Positions 43,506 through 52,007 of a stretch of DNA of 64,000 bases are shown piece by piece. The DNA comes from Rhizobiaceae bacterium (GTDB taxonomy: Bacteria > Pseudomonadota > Alphaproteobacteria > Rhizobiales > Rhizobiaceae). Numbering within the stretch: the stretch's first letter is position 1; every line of letters begins with the position of its first letter. The notes under the pieces are model-generated. The model worked only from the letters and a program-made list of their open reading frames with translations. It had not been told where the DNA came from and did no database searches. Position numbers and translations under genes: made by a program. The stretch lies in assembly GCA_023953835.1 (NCBI GenBank), contig JAMLJB010000001.1, positions 3,321,501 through 3,385,500 of the forward strand, written 5' to 3'.

Positions 43506-44503
43506 TTCAGATCGCTCCAGCAGGGAAACAGGTCGCCCGGCGCTGCGGTAGCCGAATATACACCACGGGCGATTGCCCGCGACATCACCGCAGCCGCCGC
43601 TGCGTAAAACTCCATCGCAGCTTCGCCCGAAAGCTCCTTGCCGGAGGCGCCCGTCGAAAGCGCGAACACCAGATCGCCGTCATAGGGCGTGTGGCTCGGC
43701 CAGATGGCGCGCGCGAACCCGTCATGGGCGGAGATCGCCAGCCGCTTGGCGCTCGCCTTGGTCAGCACGGCATCAGTCGCGACAACCGCGATGGTGGTGT
43801 TGCGAAGCGGTCTGTCGTCCCGGAATTTCAGCCGGACGCGCGTGGCATCCGCAGGCATGGGGTCAGGCATTCCGAGGCCGCCGAATTCATCGCCGATCTC
43901 GAACATCGACGCCCAGAAATGGCGCGTTGCTCCGATATTCGCCGAACCGACCGCGTTGACGGCGGCAAGCGCACCGACCGTCACGCCGCTGTCCAGTACG
44001 CAGGAAGCAGATCCCAGCCCACCCTTCAGCCCGACGGTCGTCGCGCCTGTTCCCGCGCCAACGGTGCCCAGCGAAAACGCGCGGGAAGCGTGCTTCACGG
44101 CGTCGAAGCCAAGCTCGCGATAGGGCGCGAAGCGTCCCCAGTCCTTGTTGCCGCCGTTCAGCAGGTCGAACAATATCGCAGTCGGCACGATGGGAATGCG
44201 CATGCCGCCCACATCGAAGCCGACACCTGCCTCGCGCAGCGCCGTCTGGGCACCGCTCGCGGCGTCGAGCCCGAAGGCCGAGCCTCCCGATAGGACGACC
44301 GCATCGACGGTCTCGACGGTGTTGTGCGGTTCCAGCAGGTCGGTCTCGCGCGTTCCGGGCGCACCGCCCAGCACCTGCACTGCGGCCACCGTGGGCCGGT
44401 CGCACACGACGACGGTGACGCCGGATTTCAAACCGGCGTCCTGTGCATTGCCGACCCGCAATCCTTCCACATCGGTGATGAGGTTGAGCTTTCCCGCCTT
44501 CAC
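43502..44503 (-). CDS. P1 family peptidase (DmpA/NylC-type N-terminal nucleophile hydrolase)
   Basis: A 333-residue member of the S58/P1 family. These proteins cut themselves in two to expose a nucleophilic residue. Here the block RNTTIAVVATDAVLTK has the Asn235-Thr236 pair that in the nylon-oligomer hydrolase NylC is the cleavage site, so Thr236 is the predicted nucleophile. LSGGSAFGLDAASG and GTVGAGTGATTVGLKGGLGSAS are family blocks. The likely action is hydrolysis of beta-aminopeptides or similar amides; the substrate is unknown. The start is GTG at 44503, overlapping the stop of the binding protein (GTGA). Confidence 0.88.
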   Translation of the reverse strand: MKAGKLNLITDVEGLRVGNAQDAGLKSGVTVVVCDRPTVAAVQVLGGAPGTRETDLLEPHNTVETVDAVVLSGGSAFGLDAASGAQTALREAGVGFDVGGMRIPIVPTAILFDLLNGGNKDWGRFAPYRELGFDAVKHASRAFSLGTVGAGTGATTVGLKGGLGSASCVLDSGVTVGALAAVNAVGSANIGATRHFWASMFEIGDEFGGLGMPDPMPADATRVRLKFRDDRPLRNTTIAVVATDAVLTKASAKRLAISAHDGFARAIWPSHTPYDGDLVFALSTGASGKELSGEAAMEFYAAAAAVMSRAIARGVYSATAAPGDLFPCWSDLK

Positions 44504-45582
44504 TGGCTTGCCTCCACGGGGACGAAATGCGTCCCGTCGAAACGATAGAGACGATAGAGCGGACGCGTCAGGTCGCCGCGCGCGTCAAAGGCGATGTCGC
44601 CCAGTATGGTGGCAAAATGCTTCCGCGAAAGCACCGAAGCTGGGTCTTTCGGGGCTTCCTTCACGGCAGCGGCAGCAATCTGCATGGCGGCATAGGAAGG
44701 CAGGACATAGCCTTCCGGCACGATCTGGCGCGCGTTGAAGCCTGCGACGACGGAGGGCGCTGCGATCTCCGTCCAGTCGGGAAGGCCGATCATCAGCGTG
44801 CCGGCGGCAAGCGGTACGTCCGACTTGTCGCTGCGCAGCACTTCGCCGCCAGCAAACGTCATTTCATTGCCCATCGCCTTGGCGTCCCGCGCCATGATCG
44901 CGACATCGCGCAAATTGCCGCCGACGAAAATGCGCTCCGCTCCGGCCCTGCGCAGGCGTCCGACCAGCGCGACCTGATTGTCGAGGTCCGGGCGATAGGT
45001 GTCGGTGAACACCGGCTTCAATCCTGCCGCCTGTGCCGCTGCCCTGAATGCCTCGGCCAGTTCCCGGCCATAGATCGTGCCGTCATCGACAATCGCAAAT
45101 GGTGCCTCGCGCCACAGTTTCGGCAGGAGCCGGGCGACCGCGTCTGCCTCGGCATCGGCGCGGGGAGCAAGGCGAAACACCATCCATCCGGTTTTTTCGC
45201 GCGTGTCCGTCAGGCTGTTGAGGCGAACGCCCGTCGTGACCACCGGAATGCGCGCATCCTTGAGCAGGGGCAGGGCGGCTTCCAGCGCCTCGGCGCACAA
45301 AAAGCCGACAATGACGCTCGCGCCTCGCGAAATCGCTTCATGGGCCGCAGCCGCTCCACCCTCCGCGCTACACTTGTCGTCCAGCACGAAACCGCCGATC
45401 CCGGTCTCGTTCGCGGCCTGCAAAGCGCCGGCCTGGACCTGCGCCCCCAGAATGGCGGTCGGACCCGACAGCGGAGCTATGACGGCTATGGACGGCTGTT
45501 GGGCAACGACCGGCGAGACAACACCGAGCAATATGGCAACCAGGGCGATGCATCTGCGCACGATTTTGAGATCCGGGATCAT
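44500..45582 (-). CDS. ABC-transporter-type substrate-binding protein (LivK-like)
   Basis: A 360-residue periplasmic binding protein of the branched-chain amino acid/amide type (type 1 fold). The signal peptide ends near VVAQQ (residue 28), and the mature start IAVIAPLSGPTAILGAQVQAGA is typical. It is first in a four-gene operon: binding protein, P1 peptidase, DUF2259, membrane protein. No permease or ATPase gene is present in the window, so it may serve a transporter elsewhere or act as a sensor. The ATG at 45582 gives a good signal peptide. It is divergent from the flavin reductase gene with 142 bp between. Confidence 0.85.
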   Translation of the reverse strand: MIPDLKIVRRCIALVAILLGVVSPVVAQQPSIAVIAPLSGPTAILGAQVQAGALQAANETGIGGFVLDDKCSAEGGAAAAHEAISRGASVIVGFLCAEALEAALPLLKDARIPVVTTGVRLNSLTDTREKTGWMVFRLAPRADAEADAVARLLPKLWREAPFAIVDDGTIYGRELAEAFRAAAQAAGLKPVFTDTYRPDLDNQVALVGRLRRAGAERIFVGGNLRDVAIMARDAKAMGNEMTFAGGEVLRSDKSDVPLAAGTLMIGLPDWTEIAAPSVVAGFNARQIVPEGYVLPSYAAMQIAAAAVKEAPKDPASVLSRKHFATILGDIAFDARGDLTRPLYRLYRFDGTHFVPVEASQ

Positions 45583-45724
45583 TTGCCGCCACTGGTATCT
45601 TCGGTCGCGAAGCACTGCAACAAGGTCGGCGCAAATTTGCCGTTCATGGTTTGCTTGCTGCGCTGCGTATGCGGCCATATATAACGTTCGGATATCGAAC
45701 CGAATTGCGGCATGGATAAAGCGG

Positions 45725-46219
45725 TTGCTCAAGAGGTATGAAATCGGCCCTCAGGCCTACCGGGATGCGATGTCGCGTTTTGCGGGCGCGGTCCATGTCA
45801 TAACCACCGACGGCAAGGCGGGGCGTCGTGGCACGACCGTCATCGCAACATGTTCGGTTTCCGATTCTCCGCCCACAGTTCTCGCCTGCCTGAATCGCGA
45901 AAATGCCAGCAACGATCTGTTTGTGAAAAACGGGAACTTTGCGCTGAATACGCTGGCGGCAAGGCACGAGCCGATGGCGGTGGCGTTTTCGGGCGTCACA
46001 GGATTGCCTCAGGCCGAACGCTTCGCGCTTGGCGAATGGGACACCATCGAGACCGGCGCGCCGACGCTCAGGGATGCCGTTGCGGTGTTCGATTGCGAGT
46101 TGATCGACACCAAGGACGTAGCCACCCATCGTGTGCTTTTTGGCAAGGTGACAGGTCTGCGCATCGGGGATAGCGTTCGTCCGCTCGTCTATCACGAGCG
46201 CGGCTATCACGTGCTCTGA
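45725..46219 (+). CDS. flavin reductase family protein
   Basis: A 164-residue flavin reductase-like, FMN-binding split-barrel protein, a group that supplies reduced flavin to monooxygenases. Diagnostic blocks are YRDAMSRFAGAVHVITT, GTTVIATCSVSDSPPTVLACLN and FALNTLAARHE. The start is uncertain: TTG 45725 keeps the conserved YRDAMSRFAG segment, while the first ATG (45770) would cut into it. It ends 30 bp before the MoxR gene and may be first in that operon; a link between the two is inferred only from position. Confidence 0.85.
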   Translation: MLKRYEIGPQAYRDAMSRFAGAVHVITTDGKAGRRGTTVIATCSVSDSPPTVLACLNRENASNDLFVKNGNFALNTLAARHEPMAVAFSGVTGLPQAERFALGEWDTIETGAPTLRDAVAVFDCELIDTKDVATHRVLFGKVTGLRIGDSVRPLVYHERGYHVL

Positions 46220-46249
46220 ATGCCCGACGGCGACAGCCAAGGAACCAGC

Positions 46250-47179
46250 ATGACGCTCACCCCGAAACCCGCGCCCGCCAGCATCGATGAAACACTCGAA
46301 ATGTTGGCGCGGTCGGATTACGTCGCGGATCGCTCGCTGGCGACGGTGCTCTATCTTTCGCTGAAAATGAAGCGCCCGCTGTTCCTTGAAGGCGAGGCAG
46401 GTGTCGGCAAGACTGAGATTGCCAAGGTTCTCGCTTCGGCGCTTGGCCGCAGGCTCATCCGCCTTCAATGCTATGATGGGTTGGACGTCTCCTCTGCCGT
46501 CTATGAGTGGAACTATGCCGCGCAGATGATCGAAATCCGCATGGAGGAGGCATCGGGCGCAGTTGATCGCAAGGACATGGAAAAGAACGTCTTTTCCGAA
46601 AAGTACCTCATTCGCAGGCCGGTTCTCGACGCCCTGACCGGCAAGACCGGGGCCGCCCCCGTGTTCCTGATTGACGAGCTTGACCGCACCGATGAAGCAT
46701 TCGAGGCGTTTCTGCTCGAAATCCTGTCTGACTTCCAGGTCACGGTGCCGGAACTCGGCACCATCAGGGCGGAAGAGCCGCCGATCGTCATCATCACGAC
46801 CAACCGCACGCGCGAGATTCACGATGCGCTGAAGCGTCGCTGCCTCTATCATTGGGTCGACTATCCAGACGCCGGTCGCGAGCTTGAGATCGTGCGGCGC
46901 AAGGTGCCCGACGCCAATCGGAGGCTTTCCGAAGAGGTGGTGGCATTCATCCAGAAGCTTCGGCAACTCGAATTGTTCAAGGTGCCGGGCGTGGCCGAGA
47001 CCATTGACTGGGCGGGCGCCCTGACCGAGTTGGACAAGGTTGCGCTCGATCCCGAAACCGTTTCCGACACCATCGGTGTGCTGCTGAAATATCAGGACGA
47101 TATTGCGCGCATCGAGCAGGGCGAAGGCCGCCGCATCCTCAAGGAAGTCAAGGCGGAGCTTTCGACGGCGGCGGAGTAG
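46250..47179 (+). CDS. MoxR family AAA+ ATPase (CoxD-like)
   Basis: A 309-residue AAA+ ATPase. The Walker A is EGEAGVGKTEIAK, the Walker B is VFLIDELDRTD, and sensor residues follow in ITTNRTREIHDAL. In carbon monoxide dehydrogenase clusters the same protein (CoxD) works with CoxE to insert sulfur and copper into the molybdenum site. The ATG at 46250 is preferred to an ATG at 46220 because AAGGA lies 8 nt before it. The CoxE-like gene follows after 5 bp. Confidence 0.92.
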   Translation: MTLTPKPAPASIDETLEMLARSDYVADRSLATVLYLSLKMKRPLFLEGEAGVGKTEIAKVLASALGRRLIRLQCYDGLDVSSAVYEWNYAAQMIEIRMEEASGAVDRKDMEKNVFSEKYLIRRPVLDALTGKTGAAPVFLIDELDRTDEAFEAFLLEILSDFQVTVPELGTIRAEEPPIVIITTNRTREIHDALKRRCLYHWVDYPDAGRELEIVRRKVPDANRRLSEEVVAFIQKLRQLELFKVPGVAETIDWAGALTELDKVALDPETVSDTIGVLLKYQDDIARIEQGEGRRILKEVKAELSTAAE

Positions 47180-47184
47180 GCGAG

Positions 47185-48420
47185 ATGGCGTCTGCATTTG
47201 AAAGCGCGAGGCCCGACGGTCGGCTGGCTGACAACATCGTCTATTTCGCGCGCACGCTGCGCAAGGCCGGAATGCGCGTCGGACCGGCCTCGGTCAAGGA
47301 TGCAATCGAGGCGGTGCTGACGGCGGGCATAGGCAGCCGCGACGATTTCTATTGGGTGCTGCATTCCGTGCTGGTGACGCGCCACGAGGACCACGCGGTC
47401 TTTGACGAAGCCTTCCGGCTCTATTGGCGGTCGCGGGAACTGATCGAAAAGCTGCTGGCGATGTTTTCGCCGGTCGCGCCAGACATGCGCGAAAGGGAAA
47501 AGCCGCGCGCGGCCGAAAATCGCGTCAGCGAGGCTATGTTCGAGGGCCATTCCCGGCGACAGCCGCCGAAGGAGGTTCCTGAAATAGAGATCGACGCCCG
47601 CTTCACCACATCGGGCAGCGAAGTGCTGCGCGCGAAGGATTTCGCCCAGATGACGGCGAAAGAAATCGCTGACGCAAAGATCGCGATTTCGTCCCTGCAA
47701 CTGCCCTTCGACACGGTGCGAACGCGGCGCTTTCGTCCAGATTCCTCGGGGCGCTCGATTGATCCGCGCGCCATGATGCGGGCCGCCGCGCGAACCGGCG
47801 GGGTGCTGGTGCTGCCAAAATTCCGGTCGCACCGCGAGGTGCATCCGCCACTGGTCGTGCTGGCCGACATTTCCGGCTCGATGAGCCAGTACACGCGGAT
47901 TTTCCTGCACTTCATCCACGCGCTCACGGAAAAGCGGCGGCGCGTGCACACATTCGTGTTCGGAACCCGGCTGACCAATCTCACGCGGCAGATGCGCCAT
48001 CGTGACCCCGATGCCGCGCTTGCCGATTGCGCGCAGGCCGTGCGCGACTGGTCCGGCGGCACGCGCATTGGCGACACTTTGCACGAATTCAACCGGCTCT
48101 GGTCTCGCCGGGTGCTGGGGCAGGGGGCTATCGTGTTGCTCATCACCGATGGGCTGGAGCGCGACGATGTCGGCAGGCTGGCCGAGGAAACGGAACGGCT
48201 GCACAAATCCTGCCGCCGCCTGATTTGGCTCAACCCATTGCTGCGGTTTGAAGGTTTCGAGGCGCGCGCCCGGGGCGTGCGCGCCATACTTCCCCATGTG
48301 GACGAGTTCCGCGCCGTCCACAACCTTTCGGCACTCTCGGACCTCGTGGCGTCGCTGGACAAGAGCGCGAGCCGTGAGGCCGACCCGCGCCGATGGCTTG
48401 GCAACCGGCACGCGGCATGA
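47185..48420 (+). CDS. VWA domain protein, CoxE-like
   Basis: A 411-residue protein with a von Willebrand A domain in its second half. The metal-ion-dependent adhesion site starts DISGSMSQYT at about residue 228, and TDGLERDD is a later part of the site. The N-terminal half (VYFARTLRKAGMRVGP) is typical of CoxE. It is the expected partner of the MoxR ATPase in activating a molybdenum hydroxylase. The following XdhC-N gene may start at its stop codon. Confidence 0.92.
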   Translation: MASAFESARPDGRLADNIVYFARTLRKAGMRVGPASVKDAIEAVLTAGIGSRDDFYWVLHSVLVTRHEDHAVFDEAFRLYWRSRELIEKLLAMFSPVAPDMREREKPRAAENRVSEAMFEGHSRRQPPKEVPEIEIDARFTTSGSEVLRAKDFAQMTAKEIADAKIAISSLQLPFDTVRTRRFRPDSSGRSIDPRAMMRAAARTGGVLVLPKFRSHREVHPPLVVLADISGSMSQYTRIFLHFIHALTEKRRRVHTFVFGTRLTNLTRQMRHRDPDAALADCAQAVRDWSGGTRIGDTLHEFNRLWSRRVLGQGAIVLLITDGLERDDVGRLAEETERLHKSCRRLIWLNPLLRFEGFEARARGVRAILPHVDEFRAVHNLSALSDLVASLDKSASREADPRRWLGNRHAA

Positions 48421-48449
48421 CCATATTCAGCGCGAAGGAGCAGACAGCC

Positions 48450-48788
48450 ATGCAAAATGCCATCTATCTCGATGCCGAACGCGACCCGTTGCTCATCGCG
48501 GAAAGCTGGATGAAGGAAGGGCGACCCTGCGCCGTCGCGACGGTCGTCGAAACCTGGGGTTCGGCGCCGCGACCTGTCGGTAGTCATCTGGTCATCGACG
48601 CGGAGGGCAATTTTCAGGGTTCGGTGTCGGGCGGTTGCGTCGAGGGCGCGGTGGTTTCTGAGGCAGTCGACGTTATCTCAGACGGCAATCCGAGAATGCT
48701 GGAGTTCGGCGTTGCTGATGAGACGGCGTGGCAAGTCGGCCTGTCCTGCGGCGGACGTATCCGCGTCTATGTCGAGCGGTTGGGCTGA
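48450..48788 (+). CDS. XdhC family protein, N-terminal domain only
   Basis: A 112-residue protein corresponding to the N-terminal half of XdhC/CoxI (ATVVETWGSAPRPVGSHLVI, SGGCVEGAVV, LSCGGRIRVYVE). XdhC binds molybdenum cofactor and helps add the sulfido ligand before insertion into hydroxylases. The ATG at 48450 has GAAGGAG 9 nt upstream; an earlier ATG at 48417 overlaps the CoxE stop (ATGA) and is the alternative. Here the two halves of XdhC are separate genes, 3 bp apart. Confidence 0.88.
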   Translation: MQNAIYLDAERDPLLIAESWMKEGRPCAVATVVETWGSAPRPVGSHLVIDAEGNFQGSVSGGCVEGAVVSEAVDVISDGNPRMLEFGVADETAWQVGLSCGGRIRVYVERLG

Positions 48789-48791
48789 GCG

Positions 48792-49499
48792 ATGGACCCC
48801 TATGTCCTCAAGACCCTGAATGCGGAGCGGCTTGCGCGCCGCGCCGCAGCCGTCATCACCGATCTGGATGATGGGCGCGACCGCATCGTGCGCGAAGGCG
48901 ACAAGGTCGTGGGCGACCTCGGTGAAGCGCTTGCGCGCGCGTTCCGCACCGGCCAGTCGGCGACGGTGCAGGCCGAGGGCCGCCACTTTTTCGTAAATGT
49001 TCATCTGCCCAGCCCCCGGCTCGTGGTGATCGGAGCGGTCCATATCAGTCAGGCGCTGGCGCCCATGGCGCGGATTGCCGGCTTCCCCGTTGAAATCATC
49101 GATCCACGCACGGCATTTGCCACGCCGGAGCGTTTCCCTGAGGTGGCGCTTGCGGCGGAATGGCCTGAGGACGTGCTGAAAACCAATCCGCTCGACAGCT
49201 ACACGGCGCTTGCGGCCCTGACGCACGATCCCAAGATCGACGACTTCCCGCTCAAGGCTGCCCTTGAAGCAAATTGCTTCTATGTGGGAGCGCTCGGCAG
49301 CCGCAAGACCCATGCAAAGCGCGTCGAGCGTCTCGCGGCTTTGGGACTTGCTCCCTCGCAGATCGAGCGCATCCACGCGCCCATCGGGCTTGACATCGGA
49401 GCATCCAGTCCCGCCGAAATCGCGGTCGCGGTGCTGGCTCAGGTGGTCCATGCGTTCCGCTCGCGCGGCCTTGCCGTGCAGGCTGGAGTTGCAGCTTGA
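48792..49499 (+). CDS. XdhC family protein, C-terminal Rossmann domain
   Basis: A 235-residue protein corresponding to the C-terminal half of XdhC. The Rossmann-type start is LVVIGAVHISQALAPMA, and the end contains YVGALGSRKTHAKR and HAPIGLDIGASSPAEIAVAVLA, the diagnostic XdhC block. With the preceding small gene it makes a complete, split XdhC. Its stop overlaps the start of the next gene (TTGA). Confidence 0.91.
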   Translation: MDPYVLKTLNAERLARRAAAVITDLDDGRDRIVREGDKVVGDLGEALARAFRTGQSATVQAEGRHFFVNVHLPSPRLVVIGAVHISQALAPMARIAGFPVEIIDPRTAFATPERFPEVALAAEWPEDVLKTNPLDSYTALAALTHDPKIDDFPLKAALEANCFYVGALGSRKTHAKRVERLAALGLAPSQIERIHAPIGLDIGASSPAEIAVAVLAQVVHAFRSRGLAVQAGVAA

Positions 49500-51100
49500 A
49501 ATTCGGACCGGTCCCGCTCGAAGAAGCGGAAGGGGCCATCCTTGCGCATTCCGTTTCCGCCGGCGGGCGGGCTCTGCGCAAAGCGCGCCGTCTCTCGGCC
49601 GAGGACATCGTCGATCTCGGGCAGGCAGGTGTTGAGACCGTCATTGTTGCTCGCATGGAGCCGGGCGACATTGATGAAGACAAAGCTGCTCAGGCGCTGG
49701 TCGAGGCGATGCGCTTCTCGGGCATCGAGGCCAAACCACCCGCCACGGGCCGGGTCAATCTCCACGCCCGTCATGCAGGCGTTTTCGTGGTCGATGAGGC
49801 CGCAATAGACGCGTTCAACGCGGTCGATCCGGCGATAACGATTGCGACGCTTGCACAATACGCTCCCGTCGAGCCCGGGCGTATGGTGGCGACGGTCAAA
49901 ATCATTCCCTATGCCGTCACTGAAAGCGCCGTTGAACGTGCGGCGCAAACCTTGCGGGACCGGTCGGTCTTTGCCGTCCATCCCTATCGCAGCCTGTCTG
50001 TTCGCCTGATCCAGACGACGCTGCCGAGCGTCAAGTCGAGCGTGCTGGACAAGACGGCGCGCGTCACCGAAACCCGCCTCGCGCGGTCGCAAAGCCGTCT
50101 GGCGGGCGAAACCCGCGTCCCGCATGAGAGCGGCGCGGTGGCGGAGGCTCTCGCGAGCGCCGGGGAGAACGGCGACATGGTGCTGATCTTCGGCGCATCG
50201 GCGGTGAGCGATTTCGAGGATGTGGTACCCGCTGCGATCCGTGCAGCGGGCGGCGAGGTTATCCGTACCGGCATGCCCGTCGATCCCGGAAACCTGCTGG
50301 TGCTCGGTCGATTGAATGGCAAGCCGGTTATCGGTGCACCGGGATGCGCGCGCAGCCCCAAGGAAAACGGATTTGACTGGGTGCTCGACCGGACATTGGC
50401 CGGCCTGGAAATTACCGATGCCGACATCGCGGGCATGGGGGTGGGCGGATTGCTTATGGAAATCGCCAGCCGCCCGCAGCCGCGCGAGACCGTCAAGGCG
50501 GCAGCGGCGGTTCCCGCGATCCTGCTCGCGGCGGGACGCTCGAGCCGCATGGGCGGTCCCAACAAGCTGCTGGCGGAATTTGGCGGCAAGCCGCTGGTGC
50601 GCGTCATGGCGGAGCGCGCGCTCGCTTCGCGCGCTGGCGATGTCGTCGTCGTCACGGGCCATGACGACCGCCGCGTGGCGGCAGCGGTTCATGGCTTGAA
50701 TGTTCGCCTGCGACACAATCCGGCCTATATGGACGGACTGTCCTCCTCCCTCAAGGCGGGCGTCGCCGCGCTGCCTGCGGACGTGGCCGGGGCGCTGGTC
50801 GTCCTTGCCGACATGCCCGGTATCGCGTCGGCCGACCTTGACCGGATGATCGCGGCGTTTCGAAACGAGGGTGGGCGATCGATCGTCCGCGCCACGCACA
50901 ATGGCAAACGCGGCAATCCCGTCATCCTCCCGCGCAGCCTGTTTGCTTCAGTCGCCCTGCTGGAAGGAGACACCGGCGCGCGCCATCTGATCGAAGCGGG
51001 AGACGCACCCGTCATCGACATCGAGCTGGGCGAGGGCGCCTCCCTCGATGTGGACACGCGCGATGCCCTTGAGGCGGCGGGCGGCGTGCTACGCGGCTGA
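49496..51100 (+). CDS. molybdopterin-binding domain / molybdopterin nucleotidyltransferase fusion
   Basis: A 534-residue two-domain protein. Residues 1 to about 330 resemble the MoaB/MoeA-type molybdopterin-binding domain (LIFGASAVSDFEDVVPAAI). About 345-534 is a MobA-like NTP transferase (ILLAAGRSSRMGGPNKLLAEFGGKPLVR; VVLADMPGI). By analogy with MocA it should attach CMP to molybdopterin, giving the cofactor form used by molybdenum hydroxylases such as xanthine or CO dehydrogenase. The start is TTG 49496, overlapping the XdhC-C stop, so the two are translationally coupled. Confidence 0.88.
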   Translation: MKFGPVPLEEAEGAILAHSVSAGGRALRKARRLSAEDIVDLGQAGVETVIVARMEPGDIDEDKAAQALVEAMRFSGIEAKPPATGRVNLHARHAGVFVVDEAAIDAFNAVDPAITIATLAQYAPVEPGRMVATVKIIPYAVTESAVERAAQTLRDRSVFAVHPYRSLSVRLIQTTLPSVKSSVLDKTARVTETRLARSQSRLAGETRVPHESGAVAEALASAGENGDMVLIFGASAVSDFEDVVPAAIRAAGGEVIRTGMPVDPGNLLVLGRLNGKPVIGAPGCARSPKENGFDWVLDRTLAGLEITDADIAGMGVGGLLMEIASRPQPRETVKAAAAVPAILLAAGRSSRMGGPNKLLAEFGGKPLVRVMAERALASRAGDVVVVTGHDDRRVAAAVHGLNVRLRHNPAYMDGLSSSLKAGVAALPADVAGALVVLADMPGIASADLDRMIAAFRNEGGRSIVRATHNGKRGNPVILPRSLFASVALLEGDTGARHLIEAGDAPVIDIELGEGASLDVDTRDALEAAGGVLRG

Positions 51101-51137
51101 GGTTGACACGCTGCCGCCAGACAGGCACGCATCGCCC

Positions 51138-52007
51138 ATGATCCGACGCATCGCATGTTTCATTGCTCTGCTGGCGCTGTTGACTACCGCGACCGCCGCA
51201 CAGACGCTTGCGCCCTTCAAGGACGATCTGTTCGCCTATCCGGCCACGCTCTCAGAAGCCGATGGCGGCGCCTATCGCGTCGTGGACTATCGCGAGCAGC
51301 GTGACGTGAACGGGCGCGACGAAGTGCCGGAGCGGCGCGTGCGCAAGGAATATGTTTCGCTTGGCGTGCGCAGCCAGCAGAAGGAGATGAAGCTGGAGTC
51401 TCCTGTCGGTCCTTTGCGTTTCGTTGCGGTCGGAAAGCAGGAAAACGCGTCCATGATTGTGCTCTATCTGCACGGACAGGGCGGCAGCCGCGTGCAGGGT
51501 GTCAACGATTTCACCTTTGGCGGCAACTTCAATCGGGTGAAAAACCTCGTCGCCAAGGCAGGCGGCCTCTACCTTTCTCCCGATTTCAAGGATTTCGGCG
51601 ACGGCGGCGCAAGCCAGGTCCGCGAGATCATCCTGCATTTTTCGCAATTGTCGCCCAAAGCGCCGGTCATCGTCGCGTGCGGGTCAATGGGTGGAATGCT
51701 GTGCTGGAAGCTTGCCTCTGACCCAGAGGTCGCTTCGCGGCTGGGCGGGCTTTTGCTGCTCGGTTCGCTGTGGGATGACAGCTTTTTCAATAGTCCCGCA
51801 TATAAGCGCAAGGTGCCGGTGTTTTTCGGCCACGGCAGCCGCGACACTGTGTTCGCCGTCGAGAAACAGGAAGCATTCTATCGCAAATTGCGTGGAAAAT
51901 CCGGTGCTTATCCAACACGGTTCGTCCGCTTTGAGAGCGGCACGCACGGAACGCCGATTCGCATGAGCGATTGGCGGGGCGTGCTTGACTGGATGATCAA
52001 CAACTAA
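51138..52007 (+). CDS. secreted alpha/beta hydrolase
   Basis: A 289-residue exported hydrolase with a signal peptide (residues 1-21, ending TAAQ). The triad is visible: nucleophile S183 in CGSMGG, D236 in GHGSRDTVF, and H270 in SGTHGTP; YLHGQGGSR carries the oxyanion hole. The substrate is unknown. It starts 37 bp after the molybdenum cofactor gene and could be read from the same transcript, but its function does not point to that pathway. Its stop shares bases with the convergent DUF1176 gene (CTAA, 52004-52007). Confidence 0.83.
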   Translation: MIRRIACFIALLALLTTATAAQTLAPFKDDLFAYPATLSEADGGAYRVVDYREQRDVNGRDEVPERRVRKEYVSLGVRSQQKEMKLESPVGPLRFVAVGKQENASMIVLYLHGQGGSRVQGVNDFTFGGNFNRVKNLVAKAGGLYLSPDFKDFGDGGASQVREIILHFSQLSPKAPVIVACGSMGGMLCWKLASDPEVASRLGGLLLLGSLWDDSFFNSPAYKRKVPVFFGHGSRDTVFAVEKQEAFYRKLRGKSGAYPTRFVRFESGTHGTPIRMSDWRGVLDWMINN

